A stretch of 64,000 nucleotides of DNA, taken from positions 1,860,001 through 1,924,000 of the forward strand of contig OX388310.1 of NCBI GenBank assembly GCA_947579605.1, read 5' to 3'. How positions within the stretch are numbered: the stretch's first letter is position 1; each line of letters begins with the position of its first letter. The notes below the pieces were generated by a model that did not search any database, was not told the origin of the DNA, and saw only the letters and a list, made by a program, of their open reading frames with translations. Positions 20,345-30,795 of the stretch are shown here, one piece after another. The position numbers and the translations under genes were made by a program. Source of the DNA: Athripsodes cinereus. Lineage: Eukaryota; Arthropoda; Insecta; Trichoptera; Leptoceridae.

Positions 20345-22720
20345 TGCTTCATGTAAATTTATTATCAAAAAACATTTTTCTTATCTGTCCAAGAAAAGAC
20401 CTAATCTTATCATCCATAAGGCTATGTAACTATGCATAACTCTTTTGAATTATGTCATTAAAAAATGAATTTCCTAAATATTAAAAAAAAAAAATTTCAA
20501 AAACAAATCCTTTGAAAAAATTACATTAAACTGGTAAAAATCACTGTTTTACATAACATGTATTCTGTAACATAAAACACATACGTTGTACTCATATCTT
20601 TATACATAATATATTATATCATATCGTTAAAGGGTAGATTGGGGGGTTGAAGTTGTAATTATTATTATAAAGGGGGAAGCAAGGGGGTGAGTTTTATACT
20701 AATAACATCAACACAACAAGAGAGCAAGCAGTACCAACCCGGTTAATTACAAGTTAATCTTGAATGTGGCAAAGGTGTGAGGGTGTTTTGGACCACACAT
20801 AATTTAACATACACCCTCGTTTACCACGTATTTCCATCCCTTCAACAGAGAGAACAGATTTTAAGGCTATACGTTATAATTTCGTTATTATTATAAATAT
20901 AATTATTAGTATTTAGGTATTAATATAAATATTTGAAAACCCTATACAATATTAGGTATGTTGTTGCAAAATTAAGTAACCAATAGGTTGCTTTTAATAT
21001 TGTACCGGTAACATTATTATTATTATTGGGTACCTGAAAATGAAAAACAATTATTTGTTGTCAAATATTTAATTACTTTCAGATGTGAAAATATGGTACC
21101 TATATTGCCAATATTCTCTGGATTTTACTTATTTTATTTTTATATACTTAATATAGGTATTTACTCAAATAATTAAAAAAAAATTACGATACTCTATATC
21201 ACCAAATAAGTATCGTTAAGATAGCATGGCTCATCGCTGAATTGTAGATGTTGATTTTGTGATATTAGTGTTCCAGGTGTTGTATTGAGACTGCGTAGCA
21301 TGCAGATGTCATCGTATTGAGATACTCGTATATGTATTGTCTGTGGTGCTGAGACCCGCCGCCACCGGTGACGGGGTGCCATTGGGGTGGTGATTCTTAA
21401 AGGTTTGTCTTGGAGCGCTGATCCTTACGGGTGGGGTTTTCATCTTTGGATGGACAATATACCTCAACAGATGTAATAAACCTGAACAAAATTGTAATGG
21501 TTTTAAGCAGTCTTAGTACGTAGTAATATGTAACTGTAAGCTAGAATATAAGAATGTATTGTTTTAGTTTTAAGAAACATTGTAAAACCTCTAGGGATAT
21601 TAACGGTTGTAATTAGCTGTGGGGAGGTTTTGTCGAGGCCTCTCATATAAATAAAGATTTTACACGATGAGTGTGGATGACATAGGAACTATTCCTGAAA
21701 CATCCTCGGGTAAGAGAGGGTACAACCCTTAATGTAGATGTTGATTGTCTTGTATGTAAAATGTTCAGATAAATCAATTTGAAGAACCACGCTTTCACAA
21801 TGTATGTAACATCGTTTAAAACCTAATAGAAATACATAAGTGAGAAAGGTGTCCCAATGCTTACGAATCGGCTCTAGGCGGACTGAGGTGATTATTTTCT
21901 GTCTCCACGAACAACGTTCAATGGTCAACAGAGGTCAATGTGTATGTGTAGTCAGTTCTTAAATCGAGATGACTTATTGGTTTTATCATCTGTGTATTAC
22001 CCCCAAATTCAGTTTATCAATAAAAATTAACAATATTTTAATTTTAATCAAATCTATTCCTGATAAACGTTCATTTATTTATTTATTTTATGTATTAACA
22101 TTTTTATACGGCAGACCCTTTTACATGTTGAATAAAAAAAAACAACAACAATAAAACTTTGACAGACGATGACAAAAATACAACTTGTAGCAGAATGCAC
22201 ACAATTGATTATAAATCAAATAATTACTATTCCTCAATAAAATATTCATGTGGGCTTACTGTATTTAATAAACACGTCGATTGTCTTCTCAGTGCCAATG
22301 AAATAAATTAAATATGGGTCACATGCCTCATAGCTGAATAGTAGATGTTATATTGTCTTATATGTAAATATTCAAATATCTCGATTGGTGAACAACGTAT
22401 GCATTACTGAGCGATTCGTCAGAAAACTATAAAATTATTATTCAAGCTCCGTTATGAATGTTATATAGATGACCATTAATTACGGTCATTATGACGAAGT
22501 CTTCGATTCCATTCACAATATTGATTTCTTATGATTATACGGAGATTTGATATAAATATTCACAGACCCATAAACCATGTGTTTAATGGTGTGATTATAA
22601 TACTCGTAGATAAATATAAATACTATAAAAGATGCAGGAAATTAAACATGAAATCAAAACAAAAACTCATACCGACTCATATCTCCTTAAATGTTGTGTA
22701 CAGAAGCTACATAATTATGT
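20345..22720. other. Non-coding interval with scattered repeat pieces
   Basis: Family C minus-strand middle pieces appear near 21225-21265 and 22318-22370. The segment 21665-21730 ('gtggatgacataggaact', 'taagagagggtacaaccc') recurs at 60325-60395, marking an unclassified repeat. No gene is recognised. Confidence 0.5.
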
Positions 22721-23048
22721 TAGGCTTATGGGGGACTTGCACAAAAAAAAAAATCGGCTCAAAAAATAGCACAGAAAATTAGAAAAATTATGAAGTTTTT
22801 AAAAGTGCATTTTTAAGGCTTTTATCACCATTTGAAAAAGCAATTGTGGCGGAGCACTGTGTGACGTCATCAGCCTCTACAAACAGTACTAGAGTGAAAT
22901 GTGTGCCAATACAACATAGCGCCTAGCGACGTCACATCGGATTAATTCAATAACAGAAAAAATGGATTTTAAAATGAAAAGATTTTTTTTATCGTTTCTT
23001 ATTAGGATATTCGTGATCAGGTTATATTTATTAATATGAACTGATAAC

Positions 23049-23227
23049 TTTTTAATTGTGTCGGTGCACACGTAGTAGAATTTCATAATAATGCAATTTG
23101 AAACAAGTGTTCCTTTCACCTATTGTTTGTTAATTCGCAGAGAGACGTCTTTCGACTTATAAGGTCATTATCAATGTGAACAAAACAATAGTAGAAAGGA
23201 ACACTTGTTTCAAATTGCATTATTATG
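23049..23227. mobile_element. Fold-back element with decayed hammerhead motif, nested in A1
   Basis: A 179-bp insertion absent from the equivalent position in A2 and A3. It is bracketed by aactgataac (23039-23048) and aattgataac (23228-23237). It has a 35-bp left tail (23049-23083), then arms 23084-23132 and 23179-23227 that are reverse complements, the right arm ending exactly at the TSD. The loop between the arms contains a hammerhead-like sequence on the minus strand. A partial relative of the arm lies at about 55155-55190. Confidence 0.75.
23136..23178 (-). ncRNA. Decayed hammerhead-like motif (third family)
   Basis: On the minus strand: UUGAUAA where CUGAUGA is expected (C3 to U, G8 to A), one extra U, stem II GAC-CUUAUAA-GUC, GAAA (23150-23153), stem III AGA-CG-UCU, then C17 at 23142. 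The layout matches the other two families although the sequence differs. With two core bases mutated it should not cleave. Confidence 0.45.
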
Positions 23228-23282
23228 AATTGATAACATTTATTAATATTCCTCCCGCATGAATGTTTCCCATTTTTTTTTC

Positions 23283-23400
23283 CAATTTATTTATTTTTTT
23301 CTTCACTGTACATTGGTTACAATATTACAAATCGAAACAGTATCATAAAAATGACAGTTACAATTCAATGTACAAAGGACGAGTTTATCGTTAAAATGTT
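23283..23400 (-). repeat. LINE 3' UTR, family F
   Basis: Reverse complement of the F end: an (aaat)n tail, 'ttcttcactgtacattggtt' and 'ggacgagtttatcg'. Other copies are at 27895-28040, 31555-31700 and 58960-59090, all plus strand. Confidence 0.7.
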
Positions 23401-23529
23401 AGGCTAAAGAAGTTATGTTTATCAGGGTAGGCGAAAAATGCAAACTTCTCAAAAGAACCAGCCAACAACGAGCTTACTGGATTGAGCACAAAATCAGACA
23501 GCCAGGCCTGGTCATCAATATCGCGTAGG

Positions 23530-23697
23530 TCACGACCGAAGGCAGAAATGGTAGAGGCCGACCAAGATACACCTATATGGACCAACTGAAGAAGGACATG
23601 AACTGTCGAACTAAAGAGACTAGCTGAAAATAGGGAGGAATGAAGAAGAAAATCCAAACTCGTTGCAGACCAATCCAATGGATTGTAACTCACTATA
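23530..23697 (+). pseudogene. RTE-type LINE C-terminal remnant
   Basis: One frame reads GRNGRGRPRYTYMDQLKKDM followed by 'NCRTKETS' and stop; a second frame continues 'RRKSKLVADQSNGL' to TAA. The basic 'GRGRPRxTYxxQLKxDM' motif followed by a W-R-x-x-x-(K/N) tail is typical of the RTE C-terminus. A frameshift and a stop show it is dead. Confidence 0.65.
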
Positions 23698-23759
23698 TTA
23701 TATAGAAGTTATGCGACATATTATTTCTATGTATGCACTAACTGTGTATACTTGTATGG

Positions 23760-25315
23760 CGTGTAAGGCGCTATAAATCATTAAATAAATACAAATTGAT
23801 AAAAAGATAAAATAAAATTGTAAAAAATTGCAAAGTAGGTAGGTATTTAAAATTTATAAAACGACTCTAGTATCCCTCAGCCATATTCTGGCTTCGGTTG
23901 TCAAATTGCTAAAATCTTCCATGCACTAACTACGGGGTGTTTATTGGTTACCCGTCTGTTTATGGTAAACATCATAACTATTAATAATTAAGATGGCTGG
24001 TGAATTTCATTATAGCGTTTGATATGTGTATTATTAATGTTCTTTTAATATCCCATCTCATCTCCATTCATCAATAAAGGTTTTAGTGTCCATTCAGAAG
24101 AATATTACAATACTTAGATCGAATCAAAATATTTTAATATATTATTATGAAGTAGATCTAGCCGCCCCCCCCCCCCTTTTCTCATCAGCTCATGTTTATT
24201 CAGTACTAGTAAGAAGTGCATGCCACTTTAATCTGTCTTCTGTTAATGTCCCTCATCTGGAATACAGAGAATGTTTAAGATCAATTGTATGACCACTTTT
24301 CATTTGACAAATCACAAAATGATGAAAAGAACTTCTCTATCATTCTACACATTCAATCACGACATATCCAAGAAATGTAAAAAATAATTAAAACATTTGG
24401 ATTGATGGCATAACTATCTCATCACTGAATTAAAAATATTATAATGTCTTGTAAGCCTGTGAATTTCGTACAGGCTTTTTACAGGACACTCGAAATTTTA
24501 CAGAAATCCAATTTTTTCGAAAGTAGAAAAATAAAAGACAGTACAAAAAACTGCATGCATTAGCAAATGAAACGAAAAAAAAATCACTTCATTTTCTTTG
24601 TGCAAACGTAATTCTAATAAACCAACAAGTGTTGCTATTAGATTCTTGACCGGGAAACTCGAACTGTGATGAAGGGATTTGAGGAAACGAGAGACGGGAG
24701 AGAGAACGAGGAGGGAGTCTCTTGGGAAATTAGGTGGCAGGAACAACTAAATACTGCTCTGATGGAACTTACAACCGAACAGAAACGAGAGAAAATACAT
24801 GCAATACAAAAGAGCTGAATCGAAAGCTCTTCGTATTTTCATGTTGCTGAAATTTAGTTTTAGTCTTGATTTGTACCTTTTAAAGATTTTTTGCGATATT
24901 GAGGTTTGATGAAATGAAAAGACAATTATTTCTATCACGTCCAGAAGCGTTTAAGGTTTCTAATGACTTGAGATAAGGTGAGGGATGATTATCTAACTGG
25001 ACACGATCCTGGTGGACTTTATGTATTGAGTAAATTATGTGAGAAATTTCGTCTTTCAACTGTTGTATTTTGGTGACAAAAAAGGTACTTCTTTAGGCAT
25101 ACCTACATATTTTGGCTTATTAATATTTTACAAAATATTAATGTTTCATTACAGCAAATTGTAAAATAAAAAAGTAGCCTTAAGTCTACAAAATGTGGCA
25201 ACATATGGCATAGAAATGGTAATTTGAATGATTTGCTTGGGCAGAGTATTGAGAAAATACGATTCACCCGAAGAGCCATTTAGAGAGCTATGCTGGGCAT
25301 TACCCTTATACTAAA
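23760..25315. other. AT-rich non-coding interval
   Basis: Holds a C11-type homopolymer near 24164-24175 and a minus-strand family C piece at about 24395-24515. No gene recognised. Confidence 0.5.
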
Positions 25316-25317
25316 AT

Positions 25318-25495
25318 AAAGTTGATATTTTCAACCGACGGTACTTGGTGGAAATTTATATTGAATTAATTATAAATAAAACACTTATTTATAGTATATT
25401 GCTAGCTTTTCGCTAGCCTAATGATGAGAGTGGAAGCTCTTGAAAGCCGGCTCGCGTCCAATAAAAAGTCACTGTGGATATACTTTAAATAAGCA
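25318..25495. mobile_element. Fold-back element B2 (hammerhead family B)
   Basis: The left part is the inverted family B tail ('gttgatattttcaaccgacg', 'tacttggtggaaatttatat') and shortened arm. The right part is a plus-strand unit with the hammerhead-like motif and its downstream arm ('aaaaagtcactgtggatata'). Most of the left arm is missing compared with 30552-30795. No clear TSD seen. Confidence 0.65.
25411..25458 (+). ncRNA. Hammerhead-like motif, family B (copy B2, mutated core)
   Basis: Core reads CUAAUGA (G5 to A) at 25418-25424, stem II GAGAGU-GGAA-GCUCUU, GAAA at 25442-25445 and U-C at 25452-25453. In stem II the C-G pair next to the loop has become U.G, so pairing is kept. The G5 change should abolish activity. 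Confidence 0.45.
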
Positions 25496-25659
25496 TTTTA
25501 TATATAATTAATAAATTACAGAAAGTATATATGGTAAATGAACAAGATTTATTAACAAACATGTTTTCCTATGAAAACATCGTGCAGTCCTTTTTTACAC
25601 ATGGAGCAAATCAAATTGGATCTTTTCACTGCACTTCTGTAAAAAATAAAAATATAATT

Positions 25660-25962
25660 AATACTAAAATTACTGGTATTGAACAACGTGTCACAACTCT
25701 CAAATGGAGACGGACAGAACATACAGCTAGAAGCCCAGAAGACAAATGGCCAAAGTCTCTTCCATCTTGGAGACCACGAGCAGTGACTAAGAGCATAGGA
25801 AGACTTCCAATGAGGTGGAGGGATGATATTATCATCACTCGACACGCTGGGGTCAAATGGATGCAAATGGCAAAGAGTCGAATGACATGGAAGGAAATGG
25901 AAAAGGCCTTCGTTCAAGAGTGGAAGGAAGTGGGCTGGGAAGAAGATGAAGAGTATTTATAA
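25660..25962 (+). pseudogene. RTE-type LINE C-terminal fragment (second RTE family)
   Basis: The open frame includes GIEQRVTTLKWRRTEHTARS, 'SIGRLPMRWRDDI', 'GVKWMQMAKSRMTWKEMEKA' and 'FVQEWKEVGWEEDEEYL' before the stop at 25962. The order 'LKWxxxxHxAR', 'GRxPxRWxDD', 'WMxxAxxRxxWxxxxxAFVQxW' is the standard end of a widespread insect RTE-type family. The decayed copy at 49440-49750 belongs to the same family. Upstream coding is lost. The open frame extends artificially to 25531. Confidence 0.75.
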
Positions 25963-25999
25963 AATAAACTGATTCGGTCGTGAATGGAGTAGGTTTGTC

Positions 26000-26910
26000 G
26001 AAACTGATTACAAGTATTTCATAATATTATAAGTAGTTAATCCTTCCAAAATAAGTGAATCGATAGGTATGCCTACAAATTAAAGTCACCCATAAAAATA
26101 TCTTATGCCAAAGTTTCATGTGGGAAAACTTAAAATATTCTGGCGTAGACATGTTTTCAAGAACAGGCGTAATGAATAATGTTCCTTAAAGAATGTTTGC
26201 AACATGGGACACTGACATAAAATTGATCGTAAAATTCTTTAGAGGAGTTTCGAAATAATGACTTTATGTAAGAACTATTTAATATTATTAATTTTATTAA
26301 AATAATTCATCGGAAAAGGGGGGACTGATGGCATACTACAAGGTATAAGTTAACACTTAGTGAATCTCGTGGAACAGAATTTGATCAACATGTATTGAAT
26401 TTTAAGGAAATTATTCTTTGAACAAAACTAAGACTAGTTTAAGGGTATTTTACCAAGATTCATAGTAAAAAAATCTCATCTAATATACGCATAAACGTAA
26501 CAATAATGATCTCGTTCTAAGCAAGGTACTCGACAAGCAAACATTAGAGCAAAGATTGGATCAAATTTCAAAGATTTTACGCCTCTATGATAAGTTGCCC
26601 AGTGGAGTTATGAAATGTATCGGAGAGAATTAAGGAGTACCTTGTTAGAAAAACCTAAACCTGATGAAAGGCTTGTTAAGACTAACCTGACTCATCCGAG
26701 ACTAACAGAAATGCCATCTACACTTCTCTACATAATACAACCAGATACATAAGTATCCATATGATCACACAAAAACTTAACAGTCTAATGCCTGGAAAAA
26801 TTTACCTATCTAGGATATCAAAAGATTAGGCTCAAACGCGGGTTCAAAATACCAGCATTGTGCCTGAAATGTCTGTTATGATTTTTGTTTACAATTTTAC
26901 AAGGATTTCT
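26000..26910. other. Non-coding interval
   Basis: No gene recognised. About 26575-26640 may be another LINE C-terminal trace ('LYDKLPSGVMK'), but it is too short to support. Confidence 0.4.
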
Positions 26911-26954
26911 TCTTTTTATTCTTCTTCTTCTTCGTGTTGTACATATATCATGGA

Positions 26955-27120
26955 TCTGTTAGTTCGGAAGTTGATGCCTCTTGTGATGCTGAAGACCAGC
27001 TTTCTTTCCATCTTTTTGGTGGTCATCCTCGGGGCCGTGAACCGACTGGTGTTTCTTTTGCGGCTACATATATGTTCGATTCTGTTTTCAGCCGTCCGAC
27101 CCACATGCTCACAAGCATTT
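26955..27120 (-). pseudogene. LINE C-terminal trace
   Basis: On the minus strand one frame reads 'WVGRLKTESNIYVAAKETPV' and 'GSRPRG', a stop, then 'PPKRWKES', resembling the 'GHVxRM...GSRPRGRPPKRWKD' segment of RTE proteins. A (GAA)n-type run follows at 26918-26932. Frame and family are uncertain. Confidence 0.45.
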
Positions 27121-27894
27121 CTAATAATTGATTTTTGTAAGTTTGAAATATTAATTTAACTGCAAATCAATTTTTGTAAAATTTTATTTAAAATTTCGGT
27201 ACTACCCCTGTAGCTGATATGATTAAAGATATAATAAATAAACGGATCTATGATGTCAAACATTTTTTATTTCTCCTGCTAGTTCTGTATATTTAAGAAT
27301 TTTTTCTGCGACGGTTGTTTGTAATTTATTATGTGTATTTGCGACTTAGATGTTTATTAGATAATTTTATTTTGTTTTTTTTTTATTTATTTTGCATATT
27401 TTGTTAATCGTGTAAAACTTAATTGCATCTATTATGAAAACCAACCATTTGCATACATTCATAATTTTCAGTGAAAAATTTCTCACGTATTTGATAAAAA
27501 AATAGCTACAAGTGCTAGCTTCAAGGTATTAAAATGTAAGATAGTAAATTGTTACAAACGATTGAAGTTTTCTGAAACCCTCCCTAATAGGTTGTAAAAT
27601 TTAAAGTGATTTTCCCATACAGGGTAGGATGAGAACCTTTCTACCTATCTGTATACTTACACCGCTACTGCAAATGGCTATCGACAAAGGGTGATTTCTT
27701 GAGGGTTGTAAGAGAGATATTGTACCCAAAGGGTGATTGAAATAACATAAACCAAGTACACAAGAATAATAATTTGTATGATGAGATTTGTGAAATTCTT
27801 AATGTCTTCATATTTTTATATTAAAAAATAATGTAGGTATCATTATGCACTTATTTTTTAAGCAAGCCAAAAGTTATTTATCAAGCGAATTCTG

Positions 27895-28040
27895 TGTCTG
27901 TTGTTAGTTGGGAGATATCGCATTTCAGCGATGAACTCGCCCTCAGTACATTGAATGGTATATATGACTGTTATTTTTATGACACTGTTTTATTATGAAA
28001 TATTGTAACCAATGTACAGTGAAGAATAAAATAAAAAAAA
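27895..28040 (+). repeat. LINE 3' UTR, family F
   Basis: 'gttagttgggagatatcgca', 'gatgaactcgccctcagtac', 'gtaaccaatgtacagtgaag' and an A-rich 'aataaaataaaa' end. The interval 27130-27895 contains nothing recognised. Confidence 0.7.
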
Positions 28041-28119
28041 TTGTGCGATTTGTCATAAGATTACAAATTCCTATAAAAATATTGTGTAAAATCCAGGTGT
28101 TCGTTCGAACATTTTCTAT

Positions 28120-28450
28120 CTATCTCTCCATCTTTGCTTTCATGCTGTGTCCGAGGAGGGGTAGGCAGAGAGAATGGAAAGCCAAATACGAGAAGATCTA
28201 TCCTTATAAACTTCCTTCGCTTCATCCAATTTCTCATATATGCACGCTGATTTCTTTTCCTCAAAACACGGCCGTCATTTAGGATTTGATCCACGTGATC
28301 AAGCCACATGGTTCTTGGCCGTCCGCGCTTCCTCACACCCCCTATTTCAGATAAATTCATCTTTTTCATCATTGTTTCACCTTGCATTCGCTCAACATGT
28401 CCAAACCATCGTAAATGATTCACACGCATTTTATCCACAACACTCAATGT
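28120..28450 (-). pseudogene. RTE-type LINE copy, 5'-truncated
   Basis: The minus-strand frame encodes 'VVDKMRVNHLRWFGHVERMQ', 'IGGVRKRGRPRTMWLDHVDQ', 'ILNDGRVLRKRNQRAYMRNW' and then a frameshifted end, matching the 11939 element. The 3' end on the plus strand at 28120-28165 keeps the 'gaggaggggtaggcagagag' terminus and a (tcta)n tail. I found no convincing TSD. Confidence 0.8.
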
Positions 28451-28459
28451 CAAATGCAC

Positions 28460-29035
28460 TACGGAACAAAATTTATATTAGATCATTATAAAAATATTAA
28501 TATTAGAGCATAAATGAAAATAAATAAATGAAGAGAAATTATAATATTACTTTGTAGTCGATTTAATAAATATTGTTTATGTCCGTCTGTTTGGACACTT
28601 TGTCATTAGCATCGTACCTACTTAAAAACACTAAAATTCCATAATTTAAATTTTTAAGCGCAAAAATAATATTTCATTGGAAATATCGTCAATAAGCTTC
28701 ATTGGAACAGTTTATAGATAGAAAGGGTAGACTTTTATTTGTAATAACAAGTTTACACAAAAGAGATTCCAAGGTGGTAGTACCTGCTTTGTAAAATAAG
28801 GAAGGTATAGTATCTATAGTGTAGCAGGGAGAGAGAAGATCTTGGAAGAGAAGAAGAAGGTGGACGGAAGAAGATGGAGATGGGAGAATCATTATTGGGA
28901 ACAATAAATTTGTTAAGAATTCCTTCATGCAACCAAGACACATCTCTAGTTTTAATATTACCTGGCTGAAACTGAAACTTTAAACAGAGGATGCTGAATA
29001 TGAAAAAATGCTCTACATAATAAACAAGAAATAAT
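28460..29035. other. Non-coding interval
   Basis: AT-rich sequence with purine-rich 'gaagagaagaagaagg' near 28847. No gene or element recognised. Confidence 0.5.
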
Positions 29036-29162
29036 CTATTATATAAAATTCTCGTGTCACGGTGTTTGCTAACATACTCTTCCGAAACAGCTGGACCGAT
29101 TTTGATGAAATTTTGTGTGCTTATCGGGTAGGTCTGAGAATCGGCCAACATCTATTTTTCAT

Positions 29163-29940
29163 TTATTTTATTTATTTATTTATTCTTAAGTACATATTAC
29201 AAACATTATGCAATTACACACAAAAATAGATACATATTACAAAGTTTAGAAATATTATATCTTCCCACTAGACAAGTCCGTATCGGGAAGACATGATCTT
29301 AACATTCTATAATGAAATAAATGAAATAAAATCATGGCAATACAATGAAAAAACAATGGAACAACGACAAAGCGATGAAAAAACAAACACACGTACATCT
29401 CCAAACATTCATTCCCATCAACAAACCACCTCCATAAACACACTCTCAGTTTCAGATATCGACATTTCCAACAGGTGAGAATTTATAAGAAATTTTAATT
29501 TCAAAAATGTAGCTCCGGAGATATTAGCAACCATCAAATTTCTGACTATATTATAGACCTTAGGTGCCAAGAATAGATATGACCTTTGGCCAAAGCGTGT
29601 CTTCATTTTGGGATGCCTAACAGAACTACCTCCATACCTGGTTCGGCCATCAATCTGTACCACATCCGGCGACAGTATATGCCACTGGTGATGACTAATG
29701 TAATGTAAAAAAATCCTTCGAACGTACAATTTTCGCACACTAAGAATGCCACATTCTTTGTACAACTCTTCCGATGGGTATCTATAGGGTTTTTATACAT
29801 AGTTTTTAATAGGAACTTTTGAGAAATCTCTAGCATCTGAATCCTTGTTTTAGTCGCGCATCCCCACCCCAAAATACCATAAGATAGTGGTGACTGTCCC
29901 ATAGCACAGTATATATTTCTCAGTAGATTCTCGCTCAAAA
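29163..29940 (-). mobile_element. LINE fragment inserted in the Helitron-type element
   Basis: A 778-bp insertion interrupting the Helitron-type repeat. The pentamer ttcat lies at 29158-29162 and 29941-29945, and the plus-strand (ttta)n at 29163-29184 is an (aaat)n 3' tail on the minus strand. The short TSD alone is weak, but the host repeat is restored when the insertion is removed. Confidence 0.75.
29255..29938 (-). pseudogene. LINE protein C-terminal region (relative of the 44-kb LINE)
   Basis: Two overlapping minus-strand frames encode 'NIYCAMGQSPLSYGILGWGC', 'QMLEISQKFLLKTMYKNPID' and, after a frameshift near 29765, 'KECGILSVRKLYVRRIFLHY' and 'FLAPKVYNIVRNLMVAN'. The same order appears in the ORF at 44038-45882 ('AILSWGGAA', 'RECGALDVRQVYILRLAEY', 'APKVYNTF'). 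The region is downstream of the RT palm. One frameshift disables it. Confidence 0.75.
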
Positions 29941-30551
29941 TTCATACCCCTAAAAGTTAAGGGTGGTCTACCCCGTTTTTTTTTTGGTCATTTTTTTTTA
30001 ATTTTTATTTCTATATGATGAGGCATTAAAAATAGATACAGCCCTAAATTTTCACCCTTCTACCATTAACCGCTATTTTTTAATAGCGATATTAGTATAA
30101 ATGGTAAATGTATCATATATATGGCATAATTTATATGGCAAAACAGCGTTTGCCGGGTCAGCTAGTTTTAATATAAATTTTTGATCTCCATGTTGATTAA
30201 ACTCGTAATAGATACAAATTCAAATATGTTTATTATGGAATAAATTTACCTATATTTTACAATAATAATCATTTCTGTATAAATGCACTTTGCCAAACAA
30301 ATCTTAATTTCATTCCACTCTAATTACTCGTTAAAAAATGGATGGCTTTTGAAAATATAGTAAAAATTCTTTGCATTTTAATTGTATTCATTTTTAATAT
30401 TTTTTTATGAATTCTGGCAATTCAGGCATTATTTTATAATATTTCAAACCCTTTTCTTGCAAAATAATAAAATTTAACCACAAAAACAACATTTAAAGTC
30501 AATGATGAACTTTAACAATTTTTTTCAGTTAAAAAAATAGTACATACAGAA

Positions 30552-30795
30552 TTAATTAAAATAAAACACTTATTTCTAGTATATCCACGGTGACTTTTAT
30601 TGAACGCGAGCCGGCTTTCAAGAGCTTCCGCTCTCATCATCAGGCTGGCGAAAAGATGATGAGAGCGTAAGCTCTTGAAAGCCGGCTCGCGTTCAATAAA
30701 AGTCACCGTGGATATACTACAAATAAGTGTTTTATTTTAATTAATTCAACATGAATTTCCACCAAGTACCGTCGGTTGAAAATATCAACTTTATC
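30552..30795. mobile_element. Fold-back element B3 (hammerhead family B), best copy
   Basis: A 244-bp insertion in A2 with the exact 14-bp TSD tagtacatacagaa (30538-30551 and 30796-30809); A1 and A3 show the empty site. Left arm 30552 to about 30641 and right arm about 30655 to 30744 are near-perfect reverse complements around the short spacer 'aggctggcgaaaa'. A one-sided tail of about 50 bp (30745-30795, 'gaatttccaccaagtaccg') follows. The left arm carries a complete hammerhead-like motif; the right arm's copy is cut at its first two core bases. Confidence 0.85.
30604..30649 (-). ncRNA. Hammerhead-like motif, family B (best copy)
   Basis: Core CUGAUGA (plus 30637-30643), extra U, stem II GAGAGC-GGAA-GCUCUU capped by a GNRA tetraloop, GAAA (30616-30619), stem III AGC-CG-GCU, then C17 at 30608. 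All core bases are intact. Stem I appears weak: two G-C pairs, then an internal loop. The right-arm partner (30655-30692, +) has GUAA, also GNRA, as its loop. Confidence 0.6.

Larger units (their letters stand above)
22728..23273. repeat. Repeat family A, copy A1, carrying a nested fold-back element
   Basis: Shares a collinear series of blocks with 30510-31165 (A2) and 50540-51925 (A3): 'atcggctcaaaaaatagc', 'caccatttgaaaaagcaa', 'gtgacgtcatcag', 'tgtgccaatacaac', 'cgtttcttattaggatattc' and 'ttgataaca'. The ends ATGGGGGACTTGCA and (inverted) ATGGGAAACATTCA are similar, hinting at a terminal-inverted-repeat element. It is non-coding and interrupted by 23049-23227. Confidence 0.7.
29040..30165 (+). 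mobile_element. Helitron-type non-autonomous element, split by a LINE
   Basis: The left part (29040-29162) begins 'tatataaaattctcgtgtca'. The right part (29941-30165) ends in a hairpin GGCAAA-acagcg-TTTGCC (30137-30154), seven bases, then CTAG (30162-30165) followed by T. A short stem-loop about 10 bases before a CTRR end is the diagnostic 3' terminus of Helitrons. I recall closely similar sequences as abundant in Lepidoptera and other insects. Without the nested LINE it would be about 345 bp. Confidence 0.65.

Noticed and set aside
22862..22880. CUGAUGA on the minus strand of family A copies (also near 30935 and 50702)
   Set aside because: No stem II plus GAAA follows; the conserved word is gtgacgtcatcag without a hammerhead fold.
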